A stretch of DNA of 64,000 nt from Pseudoruminococcus massiliensis (GCF_900291955.1 NZ_OLMR01000002.1:62001-126000); one strand, 5' to 3'. Shown: positions 7,497 to 16,400, numbered from the stretch's first letter. Numbers and translations are program-made. Notes: a model not told the origin generated them from the sequence alone.

Positions 7497-9881
7497 ATGA
7501 ATATCAAAGAACTTATAAAAAATCAAATTGTATACTTTGATGGAGGTATGGGAACACTTCTTCAAGAGCGTGGCTTACAACCAGGTGAACTTCCAGAAAC
7601 ATGGAATATTCTACACCCAGAAATAATCACAGATATTCACCGCTCATATTTTGAGGCTGGTGCTAATATAATCAAGACAAATACTTTCGGTGCTAACCGC
7701 CTTAAATTTGATAATCTTGAGGAAATTATAACAAAAGCTGTCGAGAATGCTGATAAAGCAAGAGATGGCTTTGAAAATGCTTATATTGCTCTTGATATAG
7801 GTCCTATCGGAAAAATGCTCAAACCTCTTGGTGACCTCGATTTTGAAAAGGCTGTTGAAATCTTCGCAGAAACAGTAAAAATCGGTTCAAAGCTCAATGT
7901 AGATTTAATTCTTATTGAAACTATGAATGATTCCTACGAAACAAAGGCGGCTGTATTGGCGGCTAAGGAAAATTCTGATTTACCGATTTTCGTTACAACC
8001 GTTTATGATGAAAACGCAAAGCTTATGACTGGTGCTAATCCTAAATGTATGGTAGCAATTTTGGAGGGCTTAGGCGTTGACGCTTTAGGCCTTAACTGCT
8101 CACTTGGTCCTGAACAGATGAAAAAAATTGTTCCTATGCTCACAAAAGAAGCAAGTATTCCTGTAATTGTCAACCCTAATGCCGGACTTCCGAGAAGCGA
8201 AAACGGCAAAACTGTTTATGATGTTGATGCTGATGAATTTTCGGATATTATGGTTGAGATTGCAGAAAGCGGTGCAAGAATTTTAGGTGGCTGTTGCGGA
8301 ACTACTCCAGAATTTATCCGCAAAACTATTGAAAAAACTAAATCCTTAAAACCACAACCTATTGTTCCCAAAAATACCACCCTTGTTTCTTCATATACTC
8401 ACGCAGTTGAGATTGGCCCATCTCCTATACTTATCGGCGAAAGAATAAATCCAACGGGTAAATCTAAATTTAAGGAAGCACTTCGTCAAAATAATATGGA
8501 CTACATTCTCAATGAGGGAATCGCACAACAAGAAAAAGGCGTACAAATTCTTGATGTTAATGTTGGCCTGCCCGAAATTGATGAAGTCGAAATGATTAAG
8601 AATGCTGTATTTGAGCTTCAAAGTGTTATCGACTTGCCACTTCAGATTGATACAGTCGATATTGAAGCTATGGAACAGTCCATGAGATTATATAATGGTA
8701 AACCGCTTGTCAATTCTGTAAATGGCAAAAAAAAGAATATGAAAGATGTTTTCCCACTTATCAAAAAATATGGTGGCACACTTATTGCTCTTACGATTGA
8801 TGAAGACGGTATTCCTGAAACTATTGAAGGCAGAATAAAGATTGCAGAAAAAATCATAAAAACTGCCAAAGAATACGGTATAGATAAAAAAGACATTGTT
8901 GTTGACCCTCTTGCAATGACAATTTCAAGCGATACAAACAGTGCTAATATAACCCTTGAAACAGTCAAGAGATTAAGCAATATGGGAATAAAGACAAGTC
9001 TTGGTGTTTCAAATATTTCTTTTGGCTTGCCTAATAGAGAGTTTGTAACATCAACCTTCTTTGCAATGGCTTTGCAGAATGGTCTTAACTGTGCAATTAT
9101 GAATCCATATTCGCAAGAAATGATGAAAGTATATTATTGCTTTAACGCTCTTACTAATCGTGATGATAACTGCACTGATTATATCAATTTCTGCTCTACT
9201 GTTGTTACTCAGACAGTAACCACTACCTCTGCAACAGGCACAAAGCTTGAAAGCAACGATGATGAGCCACTTAAAAAAGCCATCATCAAGGGATTAAAGG
9301 AACAAGCCGCTGCCATAACTGCTGAAATGCTCAAAACAGTTTCACCGCTCGACTTGATTGATACACAAATTATTCCAGCACTTGATATTGTTGGAAAGGG
9401 CTTTGAGGAAAAGACCGTATTTTTGCCACAGTTACTTATGAGTGCGGAAGCATCAAAGTCAAGCTTTGATGTTGTTAAAGCATCTATGGCAAGCAATGGC
9501 GAGGCTTCTAAGGGAAGAATTATTCTTGCAACTGTCAAGGGAGATATTCACGATATAGGCAAGAATATAGTAAAAGTACTTTTAGAGAACTATGGTTATG
9601 AAGTAATCGACCTCGGAAAAGATGTTCCGCCTGAATTAGTCTGTGAAACAGCAATCAAAGAAGAAATCGACCTTGTAGGACTTAGTGCATTGATGACTAC
9701 TACTGTTCCAAGTATGGAAGAAACTATAAAGCAACTTCGTGAGAAACGCCCTCAGTGCAAGGTTGTTGTCGGTGGTGCTGTTTTAACACAAGAATATGCA
9801 GATATGATTGGTGCTGACTACTACGCAAAGGACGCTATGGAAACTGTAAGATATGCAGAGCATTTCTTTGGTGTAGAATAA
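7497..9881 (+). CDS. metH: Cobalamin-dependent methionine synthase, short form
   Basis: A 794-residue enzyme that moves the methyl group of methyltetrahydrofolate through cobalamin to homocysteine. Order: homocysteine methyltransferase barrel (1 to about 290; DGGMGT, zinc ligands in LNCS at about 200 and GGCCGTTPE at about 265), pterin-binding barrel (about 310-570; IGERINPTG), cap (about 585-660) and B12 domain (about 665-794) with the cobalt-ligating DIHDIG near residue 683. The reactivation domain is absent from the C-terminus and is supplied by the upstream gene. A bidirectional terminator follows. Confidence 0.95.
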   Translation: MNIKELIKNQIVYFDGGMGTLLQERGLQPGELPETWNILHPEIITDIHRSYFEAGANIIKTNTFGANRLKFDNLEEIITKAVENADKARDGFENAYIALDIGPIGKMLKPLGDLDFEKAVEIFAETVKIGSKLNVDLILIETMNDSYETKAAVLAAKENSDLPIFVTTVYDENAKLMTGANPKCMVAILEGLGVDALGLNCSLGPEQMKKIVPMLTKEASIPVIVNPNAGLPRSENGKTVYDVDADEFSDIMVEIAESGARILGGCCGTTPEFIRKTIEKTKSLKPQPIVPKNTTLVSSYTHAVEIGPSPILIGERINPTGKSKFKEALRQNNMDYILNEGIAQQEKGVQILDVNVGLPEIDEVEMIKNAVFELQSVIDLPLQIDTVDIEAMEQSMRLYNGKPLVNSVNGKKKNMKDVFPLIKKYGGTLIALTIDEDGIPETIEGRIKIAEKIIKTAKEYGIDKKDIVVDPLAMTISSDTNSANITLETVKRLSNMGIKTSLGVSNISFGLPNREFVTSTFFAMALQNGLNCAIMNPYSQEMMKVYYCFNALTNRDDNCTDYINFCSTVVTQTVTTTSATGTKLESNDDEPLKKAIIKGLKEQAAAITAEMLKTVSPLDLIDTQIIPALDIVGKGFEEKTVFLPQLLMSAEASKSSFDVVKASMASNGEASKGRIILATVKGDIHDIGKNIVKVLLENYGYEVIDLGKDVPPELVCETAIKEEIDLVGLSALMTTTVPSMEETIKQLREKRPQCKVVVGGAVLTQEYADMIGADYYAKDAMETVRYAEHFFGVE

Positions 9882-9902
9882 TCAATTTTAATATTTATAA
9901 GC

Positions 9903-9934
9903 AAAATGGACGAGCATTTAGCCCGTCCATTTTT
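9903..9934. terminator. Bidirectional terminator between metH and a convergent gene
   Basis: ATGGACG/CGTCCAT stem with a weaker inner stem, flanked by A-run and T-run so that it can serve both metH (+) and the gene ending at 9942 (-). Confidence 0.75.
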
Positions 9935-9941
9935 ATATAGC

Positions 9942-10670
9942 TTAAATCTTAATTAAAGTGTTAGTATCTATACTAAAATACCTATTATCCTCAAACGAAA
10001 GGATATTTCCAGCAAGAACATTCGAGCAATCATACACGCTTTTCATATCGTGTACTGCAATATTATTTTGCACAAGCGGTTTACTTTCTATAATTTCTAC
10101 ATCTTCATCTCGACTATAAAGCAAGCGATTAGTTATTTTATAAGTTTCGCCCTGATGATTTTCATCTGTACGAATATACTCCGCTTTGCTTGCTATACTA
10201 TTTAAATTATAAGCTATAACATTAAAGTCCTGCTCGTGATATGACATTAAATTGTACTTATAAACATTCGGCAGAGATTGATTATAATCACCAAACAACA
10301 TTACTACTGTGTTATCGTTTGAAATTAACATAAAGTTAAATGTTCTCGTCGCTATATCTGTTACTGTTTTCATAGTACTTAAAAAATACAAACTTGCACT
10401 TGATTTATCCACATTATTGACTACTGTCTGTATATTATATTGATAAGTCGCCCTATTAATCGCCACGGCTCTTATAAGCTTTATCTTATAGCAATTATTC
10501 ACATCAAAAATTATAGTAATGATATGAGATGAATCTTCATTAGCAAACTCTGCGTCAATATCTGTTTCGCAAGTAATTCTGCTATCTGCTGATGTTAATT
10601 CATTCGCAAATGCTTTGATAAAATCCTTTTCTGTTCCGTTTATGCTTACCGTTTTATTGATATAACTCAT
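9942..10670 (-). CDS. Hypothetical protein of a phage-like module
   Basis: A 242-residue soluble protein of mixed beta composition that I do not recognise. No signal peptide, membrane segment or Cys motif is visible. It is the last gene of a three-gene unit (start at 10670 follows AGGTTGA) behind a 53-codon TTG ORF and a 111-codon gene resembling the N-terminus of phage baseplate/tail proteins. The context suggests a virion or baseplate protein of a domesticated phage remnant, but no motif in the sequence proves it. Confidence 0.5.
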   Translation of the reverse strand: MSYINKTVSINGTEKDFIKAFANELTSADSRITCETDIDAEFANEDSSHIITIIFDVNNCYKIKLIRAVAINRATYQYNIQTVVNNVDKSSASLYFLSTMKTVTDIATRTFNFMLISNDNTVVMLFGDYNQSLPNVYKYNLMSYHEQDFNVIAYNLNSIASKAEYIRTDENHQGETYKITNRLLYSRDEDVEIIESKPLVQNNIAVHDMKSVYDCSNVLAGNILSFEDNRYFSIDTNTLIKI

Positions 10671-10679
10671 TTTTCAACC

Positions 10680-10841
10680 TCATTTTTCATACACAATTTG
10701 TGTTGTATTTACTTTTGTTTTTATAATTCTATTTAGTAAATTCGTGTTTACTATTCTATGGTCACTTTTATATACAATTTTCTCATTCAATTTTTCAAGA
10801 TTACCAAAGATTTTTTCTTGCTTTTTTATTATACCTATCAA
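10680..10841 (-). CDS. Small ORF with TTG start in the phage-like module
   Basis: Reading the minus strand from TTG at 10841 gives 53 codons, basic and Asn/Lys rich, ending in TGA at 10680-10682. AAGGAG lies at ideal distance before the TTG and overlaps the stop of the preceding gene, which indicates translational coupling. The stop is followed after 9 bp by the next gene. Position between two structural-type genes resembles the very small proteins found between baseplate genes in siphophages. No homologue is recognised. Confidence 0.5.
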   Translation of the reverse strand: MIGIIKKQEKIFGNLEKLNEKIVYKSDHRIVNTNLLNRIIKTKVNTTQIVYEK

Positions 10842-10846
10842 AAAAA

Positions 10847-11182
10847 TCACTCCTTAGCTGTAACAGCCTTATTAACAACAAAGGGACTGCATAAAACAAG
10901 CATATAATAATCTCCATCATTAGTTTGCAAGCCTATATCATAGCGATAATCCTTAAATTCCAGTTTTTGAGTATCCTCAGGCTTAAGAGAAATCAAGTAG
11001 CCATTTTCTTCTCTGTTTTCTGCTATAATTATCTTTTTTATAAGATACTCATCACTTTCTATATCAAATTTTACTCCAAAAATAAGTTTTTCTCCGTCTT
11101 TAAGGTAATATATCGTTCCATCATCATTTTGAATAGTAAGAAGAAACGACATTGTTGTACCTCTTGTAATACTTAATTTCAT
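10847..11182 (-). CDS. Putative phage baseplate/tail-type small protein
   Basis: A 111-residue, beta-rich protein. The opening (TRGTTMSFLLTIQNDDGTIY, then YLKDGEKLIFGVK) resembles the N-terminal domain of BppU-type baseplate upper proteins, which usually start with a 'type of input, then units of D/G strands' pattern. Here only this domain is present, without the long C-terminal receptor-binding part. It starts after an AGGAGG-type SD and its own end carries the SD of the next small ORF. Identification is by general resemblance. Confidence 0.45.
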   Translation of the reverse strand: MKLSITRGTTMSFLLTIQNDDGTIYYLKDGEKLIFGVKFDIESDEYLIKKIIIAENREENGYLISLKPEDTQKLEFKDYRYDIGLQTNDGDYYMLVLCSPFVVNKAVTAKE

Positions 11183-11206
11183 ATTTCCTCCTTAGTAAAC
11201 GCAAAA

Positions 11207-11242
11207 AGTGTATCACTAAACCTTACAATTTAATGATACACT
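11207..11242. terminator. Inverted repeat: terminator or operator before the 11182 gene
   Basis: AGTGTATCA (11207-11215) and TGATACACT (11234-11242) are a perfect 9-bp inverted repeat with an 18-base loop. On the minus strand it is followed by TTTTT, so it can end the Mor-like gene transcript; its place 25 bp before a start codon also allows an operator role. Confidence 0.5.
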
Positions 11243-11291
11243 ATTTGTGTAGAAATATTAAAGTGGAATTATTTCTAAGAAAGTATTCCGC

Positions 11292-11561
11292 TCAAGTTTT
11301 ATTATGGCACAACTTGCGAATATATCTTTCTGAAAGATTATAAATTTTGGCAAGCTCTGAAATATTATGTCCATCATTATATTTTTTACGAATTTCCTTA
11401 TTACGCACACTCTTGATAATCTCAGAATATTTTTGTATATAAACAGAATCTTCACCGCCAAAGCGTTTTGAAAGCTTAATATAGTTTTCTATTCCTATAA
11501 CCTCCGCAATTTCACGCTGTCTATCGCTTAAATCATCTAAAGATATAATAATTTTATCCAT
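11292..11561 (-). CDS. Mor-family transcription activator
   Basis: An 89-residue DNA-binding protein of the Mor/C family of phage Mu-type middle and late activators. The dimer part has KRFGGEDSVYIQK, and the C-terminal helix-turn-helix is RNKEIRKKYNDGHNISELA followed by NLSERYIRKL, the expected family pattern. It precedes three phage-like genes on the same strand and may switch them on. Its promoter carries a LexA-type box, so expression should be DNA-damage dependent. It could equally be a leftover regulator without function. Confidence 0.8.
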   Translation of the reverse strand: MDKIIISLDDLSDRQREIAEVIGIENYIKLSKRFGGEDSVYIQKYSEIIKSVRNKEIRKKYNDGHNISELAKIYNLSERYIRKLCHNKT

Positions 11562-11597
11562 TCTTTCACCCTTTCAATAATTTTCTCCATTAATTTA

Positions 11598-11626
11598 ATT
11601 ATAGAACATTAGTTCGCATTAGTCAA
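11598..11626 (-). promoter_or_regulatory. Promoter of the Mor-like gene with internal LexA-type SOS box
   Basis: Minus strand: -35 TTGACT (11621-11626), 17-bp spacer, -10 TATAAT (11598-11603). Inside the spacer and touching the -10 lies CGAACTAATGTTCT (11603-11616), which contains the GAAC-N4-GTTC core of the Firmicutes LexA/DinR box. LexA bound there would block RNA polymerase. Confidence 0.75.
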
Positions 11627-11634
11627 GCAAAAGA

Positions 11635-11670
11635 AAAACTGCTCAACTCAAAGTCAGTTAAGCAGTTTTA
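11635..11670 (-). terminator. Terminator of metA
   Basis: AACTGCT/AGCAGTT stem with inner AACT/AGTT pairing, followed on the minus strand by TTTTTCTTTT. Confidence 0.8.
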
Positions 11671-11682
11671 TAAATATACTAT

Positions 11683-12621
11683 TTACTCATAAATTCCAAC
11701 TGGAATATTTTTAATATCTTCAAGCTTATAAGGTGTTTCCTGATATACATTATTAAGCCAGTTAGTATAGAAAAGTGTTGCATTACTTCTCCAAGTAATA
11801 GGTGGCAATGCTGAAGTATCATCAGCAGGAAAATAATTATAAGGTATTTCTGGCCTTAAACCACGCTTTAAATCTCTGAAATATTCGTTAGCAAGAGTGT
11901 TTCTGTCATATTCTGCGTGGCCAAGTATAAATACCCTTCTAAAATCTCTGCTTGCAATAATAGCTGCACCTGCAAGAGTAGATGAGGCAAGAATAATAAG
12001 CTCTTTATGCTTTCTTATATCAGAACGGTGTACACCTGTATATCTTGAATGTGGAATAAGGAATCTATCATCAAAACCTCTCATAAGAGGATGAAAAACT
12101 TCTGTAACCTTATGCTTATAAACGCCAGAAAGCTTCTCATCAAATTCATACTTTGGTATACCGTAGTGATAATAAAGCCCTGCCTGTGCACCCCAACATA
12201 TATGAAGTGTACTAAAAACATGGGTTTTCGACCATTCCATAATATCACAAAGTTCTTCCCAATAATCAACCTCCTCGAAAGGAAGCTTTTCTACTGGTGC
12301 ACCAGTGATAATCATTCCATCAAAATATTCATTTTTCAACTCTGAAAAAGTCTTGTAGAAATTAGTAAGATGTTCTTGTGGAGTATTTTTGTGAACATGA
12401 GATGCAACCTGCATCAATTCAATATCTACTTGTAATGGACTATTGCCAAGCAATCTCAGCAGTTGAGTTTCAGTTTCTATTTTTGTTGGCATAAGATTAA
12501 GTATAGCTATACGAATAGGTCTTATGTTTTGTGTGCTTGCTCTATCCATAGTCATAACAAAGATATTTTCAGAAATCAATTCTTCATAAGCTGGCAGTTC
12601 ACTCTGTATTTTTATAGGCAT
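11683..12621 (-). CDS. metA: Homoserine O-acetyltransferase, MetA type
   Basis: A 312-residue MetA of the glutamine amidotransferase-like fold. The catalytic Cys142 lies in HICWGAQ and the catalytic His in LGHAEYD. The residue that sets acyl-donor use, position 111, is Glu (TGAPVE), as in the acetyl-CoA-using Bacillus enzyme, whereas the succinyl-CoA-using E. coli enzyme has Gly. It should thus make O-acetylhomoserine for methionine synthesis. Start follows TTGGAGGAATG. The leader is short and I see no S-box or T-box in it. Terminators lie on both sides, so it is monocistronic. Confidence 0.93.
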   Translation of the reverse strand: MPIKIQSELPAYEELISENIFVMTMDRASTQNIRPIRIAILNLMPTKIETETQLLRLLGNSPLQVDIELMQVASHVHKNTPQEHLTNFYKTFSELKNEYFDGMIITGAPVEKLPFEEVDYWEELCDIMEWSKTHVFSTLHICWGAQAGLYYHYGIPKYEFDEKLSGVYKHKVTEVFHPLMRGFDDRFLIPHSRYTGVHRSDIRKHKELIILASSTLAGAAIIASRDFRRVFILGHAEYDRNTLANEYFRDLKRGLRPEIPYNYFPADDTSALPPITWRSNATLFYTNWLNNVYQETPYKLEDIKNIPVGIYE

Positions 12622-12689
12622 TTTTCATTCCTCCAATGACATAAGACATAGCAAAAACTTTTTACTATGCAAAAATCACAATATAGCAC

Positions 12690-12730
12690 AAAAAATGGAG
12701 CGACAAGAAGTGCGTCACTCCATTCATTTT
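12690..12730 (-). terminator. Terminator of the HD-GYP gene
   Basis: ATGGAG-GAC/GTC-CTCCAT stem; the minus strand continues into a run of Ts. Confidence 0.75.
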
Positions 12731-12799
12731 CTTATAAACAATTTATTTTAATAATTCTAACACTTATTTTTAAAGTTGTCAACGCTCATAAAATGGCAA

Positions 12800-14071
12800 T
12801 TATCTATAATTTCTTGCTATAACTTCTATTTGCTTTCTTATCTCAAGAAAGGCATCAGTTATAACAGGGTCAAATTTCTTGCCCCGCTGTTGCTTTATCA
12901 AGTCAAAAGCCTCATCAAAGTTTATAGCCTCTTTATAGCATCTCTTAGAGACAATAGCATCAAACACATCAGCTATTGTCATAATTCTTGCCGCAAGCGG
13001 AATCTCTGCACCACGAAGCCCATAAGGATAGCCAGAACCGTCCCAGCACTCGTGATGATATGCCGCAACACCCTTTGCAATATTAAGAAATGCCTCATCC
13101 TCAAGGTCACTCAAAGATTTCTCAAGCAACATCTTTCCGTTGACAGTGTGCATTTTTATAATATTAAATTCCTCGTCAGTAAGTCTTCCTGGCTTTTTTA
13201 ATATAGCATCGGGAATAGTAATCTTGCCAATATCATGAAGTGGAGCAGAAAGAATTATATTATGCATATAATCAGGTGTAAGAATATCATCAAAATCTTC
13301 TTCTCTTTTCAGCTCATATAAGATAGCTTCTACATATTCACTTGTACGCTTAACATGCTGACCTGTGCTGCCATCACGAGCCTCTATAATATCAGCAAAG
13401 CTAATTATAATTTTATTTTGCAAGGTATCAATTTGATTTTCTTTTTGGTCAACCTTAGAATTAAGTGATTTTCTAAGCTTTTCAAGAGAAAGAAATATCT
13501 TGTGTGTAAAAACACCCATAATAAGAAAGCTTGCAAGAGAATTAAGTATAAAAAGAGAAAGTTCAAACCAATCAGGGATATGTATAATAGTATATCCTGG
13601 AGTATAATCTCTCATAACTATTGAAAAAAATACAAAAACAAAACACGCAAGAATTACAATTATATCTCTGACATAAGCAAGCACTCTATTATTTGCATCT
13701 ATAAACATAACAATTATAATTATAGGTATAAATAAAAATTCAAAGCCTGTTTCCTTACCAAAGAGCAATAAACACATAATTTGGTGCGAAAAGGTTTCAA
13801 GTATAGTATATGCCAAGCAAGGAATCCATGACCATTTTACATATTTAATAAATATAACTCCTGCGGCATAGAGTGTGACATCAATTATTTCTACTATAGC
13901 AAGCTCTTGAATTCCTACCAAAGAAAAGCCTACAAGATATACAGAATGAAGTAAAACATTAACAATAAATAACAAATTGATTGCAAGAGTCATTGAAGAA
14001 TAAGCTTCAAAATCTTTATCTTCATTATATTTAGGGTTATTAACGAAAAATTCTTTAACTTTATCAGCCAT
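12800..14071 (-). CDS. Membrane HD-GYP domain protein (putative c-di-GMP phosphodiesterase)
   Basis: A 423-residue protein. Residues about 25-200 hold six to seven hydrophobic segments; a short coiled linker (about 195-222) leads to the HD-GYP domain. Metal and catalytic signatures are intact: HDIGK (279-283), HHECWDGSGYP (339-349) and IADVFDAI. HD-GYP proteins hydrolyse cyclic di-GMP; the membrane part probably senses an unknown signal. It has its own promoter (14148-14176) and terminator. No GGDEF partner is in the window. Confidence 0.88.
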   Translation of the reverse strand: MADKVKEFFVNNPKYNEDKDFEAYSSMTLAINLLFIVNVLLHSVYLVGFSLVGIQELAIVEIIDVTLYAAGVIFIKYVKWSWIPCLAYTILETFSHQIMCLLLFGKETGFEFLFIPIIIIVMFIDANNRVLAYVRDIIVILACFVFVFFSIVMRDYTPGYTIIHIPDWFELSLFILNSLASFLIMGVFTHKIFLSLEKLRKSLNSKVDQKENQIDTLQNKIIISFADIIEARDGSTGQHVKRTSEYVEAILYELKREEDFDDILTPDYMHNIILSAPLHDIGKITIPDAILKKPGRLTDEEFNIIKMHTVNGKMLLEKSLSDLEDEAFLNIAKGVAAYHHECWDGSGYPYGLRGAEIPLAARIMTIADVFDAIVSKRCYKEAINFDEAFDLIKQQRGKKFDPVITDAFLEIRKQIEVIARNYR

Positions 14072-14147
14072 AATTGAGTGGTATTCTCCGTTTTGAGAAT
14101 TTTCCTTTCATCAGGGTTATATATTGAAGCCTTCAACATATAATCAA

Positions 14148-14176
14148 ATTATATCATTTTTATTCTTATTTTTCAA
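14148..14176 (-). promoter_or_regulatory. Promoter of the HD-GYP gene
   Basis: Minus strand: TTGAAA (14171-14176), 17-bp spacer, TATAAT (14148-14153), about 75 bp before the start codon. Confidence 0.7.
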
Positions 14177-14288
14177 TATAATTTTGACATTTTAATTAGT
14201 TTTTTTATCAAATTTTAAGTCGCTTCATATAAAATAACTAATTTTTGACTTTTACCATCTTTTTGTACTAATATATCATATACTATGG

Positions 14289-14317
14289 TTGAAATGCGAA
14301 TTTTAAAGTTGTATAAT
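14289..14317 (+). promoter_or_regulatory. Promoter of the MATE transporter gene
   Basis: TTGAAA (14289-14294), 17-bp spacer, TATAAT (14312-14317). The leader is about 35 nt, too short for a riboswitch. Confidence 0.8.
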
Positions 14318-14359
14318 TGTCGAGGATTATAAAAATTTAAAAAATAAAAAGGAGAAGTA

Positions 14360-15727
14360 ATGGAAAACACAAATGAATTAAAGCAAAATAAAATGGGTAC
14401 AGCACCTCTTTTCAGACTCATCATGTCTATGGCACTGCCTGCTATGTTTTCGATGCTAGTCCAAGCATTGTATAATATTGTAGACAGTATTTTTGTTTCT
14501 ATGAAGGGTGAAGCCGCTCTCGGTGCTGTAAATCTTGCATTTCCTATGCAGTTCCTTATGACAAGCGTTGCCGTCGGCACTGGTATAGGAATCAATTCTC
14601 TTGTTTCAAGGCGACTTGGTGAGGGCAGAAAGCAGGAGGCAGATAAAACAGCAACATATAGCCTTATGCTCGGAATTTTTTCTTGGCTTATATTCTTGTT
14701 CTTGGGAATTTTCGCAGTACACCCACTGATTTCCGTTTTCACAAACGACCCAGAAACATATCAATATAGTGTTGAATATCTCAGCATTGTATTTATCTTT
14801 TCTATTGGCATTTTCGTAGAGGTAAATATAGAAAAAACATTACAAGGCACAGGAAACACAGTCTTTCCTATGGCATTTCAGCTTGTAGGTGCGATTACAA
14901 ATATTATACTTGACCCTATTTTTATCTTTACCTTTGATTTAGGTGTTAAGGGTGCAGCTATTGCTACCATTATAGGACAAATTTTCTCAATGATTTTTGC
15001 ACTTCTTGTACTTTTCATCAGAAAAAATGGTATAAAAGTCGATTTCAGCTTTTTCAAAAAAATAGATTGGAAAGTTATTATTGATGTATATAGAGTTGGA
15101 TTGCCTTCAATCGTTATGCAGAGCATAGGCTCATTTATGATTTTTGGACTAAATCTAATCCTCACAGGTTTTTCCATCACTGCTGTTAATGTTCTCGGTG
15201 TATATTATAAACTTCAATCATTCATATTTATGCCAGTTTTCGGTTTAACACATGGTGTTATGCCTATTATGGGCTATAATTACGGAGCAAAGAATAAAGA
15301 CAGGCTTATGAAATCCTTGAAATATTCACTTTTCATAGCTTTAGTAATTATGGGTATAGGGCTTATAATTTTTCAAATATTCCCGAGAGAGCTTTTAGCA
15401 ATGTTCAATGCAACAGATGATATGTACGCAATAGGAATACCTGCACTAAGATTAATTAGCCTATGTTTCTTGCCTGCGGCAGTCGGCATAATGTTCTCAA
15501 CAGTGTTCCAAGCAGTTGGCAGAGGCATTCGTTCACTTATAATTTCCCTGCTCAGACAACTTTGTCTTATTCTTCCAATAGCATATGTTCTTTCATTCTT
15601 TGGTGTAACATATGTATGGCTCGCTTTCCCACTTGCAGAAATTCTATCAATTATAGTTTCGGTTATTTTCTTTGTTACTCTCTATAATAAGGAGCTAAAA
15701 TTCCTTTCGACTAAAGAACCAAGATAA
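14360..15727 (+). CDS. MATE family multidrug/organic cation efflux transporter
   Basis: A 455-residue protein with twelve hydrophobic segments arranged in two halves. The first half has the MATE signature around PAMFSMLVQALYNIVDSIFV, and the GTGIGINSLVSRRLGEGR loop is typical of the DinF/NorM-like clostridial branch. It should exchange cationic drugs or metabolites for Na+ or H+. The start follows AAGGAG. It has its own promoter and a strong terminator and no regulator gene beside it. The substrate cannot be told from sequence. Confidence 0.92.
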   Translation: MENTNELKQNKMGTAPLFRLIMSMALPAMFSMLVQALYNIVDSIFVSMKGEAALGAVNLAFPMQFLMTSVAVGTGIGINSLVSRRLGEGRKQEADKTATYSLMLGIFSWLIFLFLGIFAVHPLISVFTNDPETYQYSVEYLSIVFIFSIGIFVEVNIEKTLQGTGNTVFPMAFQLVGAITNIILDPIFIFTFDLGVKGAAIATIIGQIFSMIFALLVLFIRKNGIKVDFSFFKKIDWKVIIDVYRVGLPSIVMQSIGSFMIFGLNLILTGFSITAVNVLGVYYKLQSFIFMPVFGLTHGVMPIMGYNYGAKNKDRLMKSLKYSLFIALVIMGIGLIIFQIFPRELLAMFNATDDMYAIGIPALRLISLCFLPAAVGIMFSTVFQAVGRGIRSLIISLLRQLCLILPIAYVLSFFGVTYVWLAFPLAEILSIIVSVIFFVTLYNKELKFLSTKEPR

Positions 15728-15744
15728 AGCATTTTAAAATCTTA

Positions 15745-15787
15745 AGAGCTATCACAATGAGAAAATCATTTGTGATGGCTCTTTTTT
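15745..15787 (+). terminator. Terminator after the MATE gene
   Basis: A 13-bp stem (AGAGC-ATCACAA / TTGTGAT-GCTCT, one mismatch) followed by six Ts. Confidence 0.85.
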
Positions 15788-15847
15788 GATATAATTATCT
15801 AAAATATATCAAAATATAAAGACTTTCAAATTATTTTTTATATATAC

Positions 15848-15876
15848 TTGACATCAACAAATATATATGGTATATT
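15848..15876 (+). promoter_or_regulatory. Promoter of the zinc-ribbon membrane protein gene
   Basis: TTGACA (15848-15853), 17-bp spacer, TATATT (15871-15876). Confidence 0.75.
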
Positions 15877-15935
15877 GTAACCAATAAATTTATAGTCACA
15901 TAACACAAAAATAACATGAAAAGAAGGTAATTTTA

Positions 15936-16391
15936 ATGAATGATAGCCATAGAAATTCAGACACAATAAATGTTATAGGTACAGTAATACTGATAATAGG
16001 TATAGTTTTAGGCATTATATCTGGTTTTGCCTTTCAAGTAGCAAACTCTAGCGGTTCTTATTATTCAAGGGTTGAGTATTCATTTAACTGGGCATCATGT
16101 ATTTCACTGATTGTTTCATCTATTTTTATAAAAGTAGAATTTTCTGCCCTCGCTTGTATCGCAAGAGCATCAGAAGAAACAACTATGATGGTTTATAGAC
16201 TTATGAATCAAATTAGCTATAATAATGCACAAACTAATAATAAAACTTCTAAAAAATCATCAGAAAATGCTACAACCCTTAATCAACAAACTGCACCAGT
16301 GGTCAGCACCAATATATGGACTTGTCCAAAATGTGGAAAAATAAACTATAATTATGTAACAACTTGTTCTTGTGGAGAACCTAAACCATAA
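15936..16391 (+). CDS. Small membrane protein with C-terminal zinc ribbon
   Basis: A 151-residue protein with two hydrophobic segments (about 10-32 and 50-72), a Ser/Asn/Thr-rich linker, and a C-terminal CPKCGK...CSCGE zinc-ribbon-like pair. Such two-segment proteins with a terminal ribbon are common in Clostridia and mostly uncharacterised. It is preceded by a good promoter and AGAAGG SD. The fluoride riboswitch promoter starts 10 bp after its stop, so it is a separate unit. No function is proposed. Confidence 0.7.
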   Translation: MNDSHRNSDTINVIGTVILIIGIVLGIISGFAFQVANSSGSYYSRVEYSFNWASCISLIVSSIFIKVEFSALACIARASEETTMMVYRLMNQISYNNAQTNNKTSKKSSENATTLNQQTAPVVSTNIWTCPKCGKINYNYVTTCSCGEPKP

Positions 16392-16400
16392 TATAAGCAT

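Noticed and set aside
11897-12345. Plus-strand frames of 65 and 98 codons opposite metA
   Set aside because: No SD, antisense to an intact enzyme gene.
12776-13201. 141-codon plus-strand open frame
   Set aside because: It lies opposite the HD-GYP catalytic region, has no SD and no sensible domain composition.
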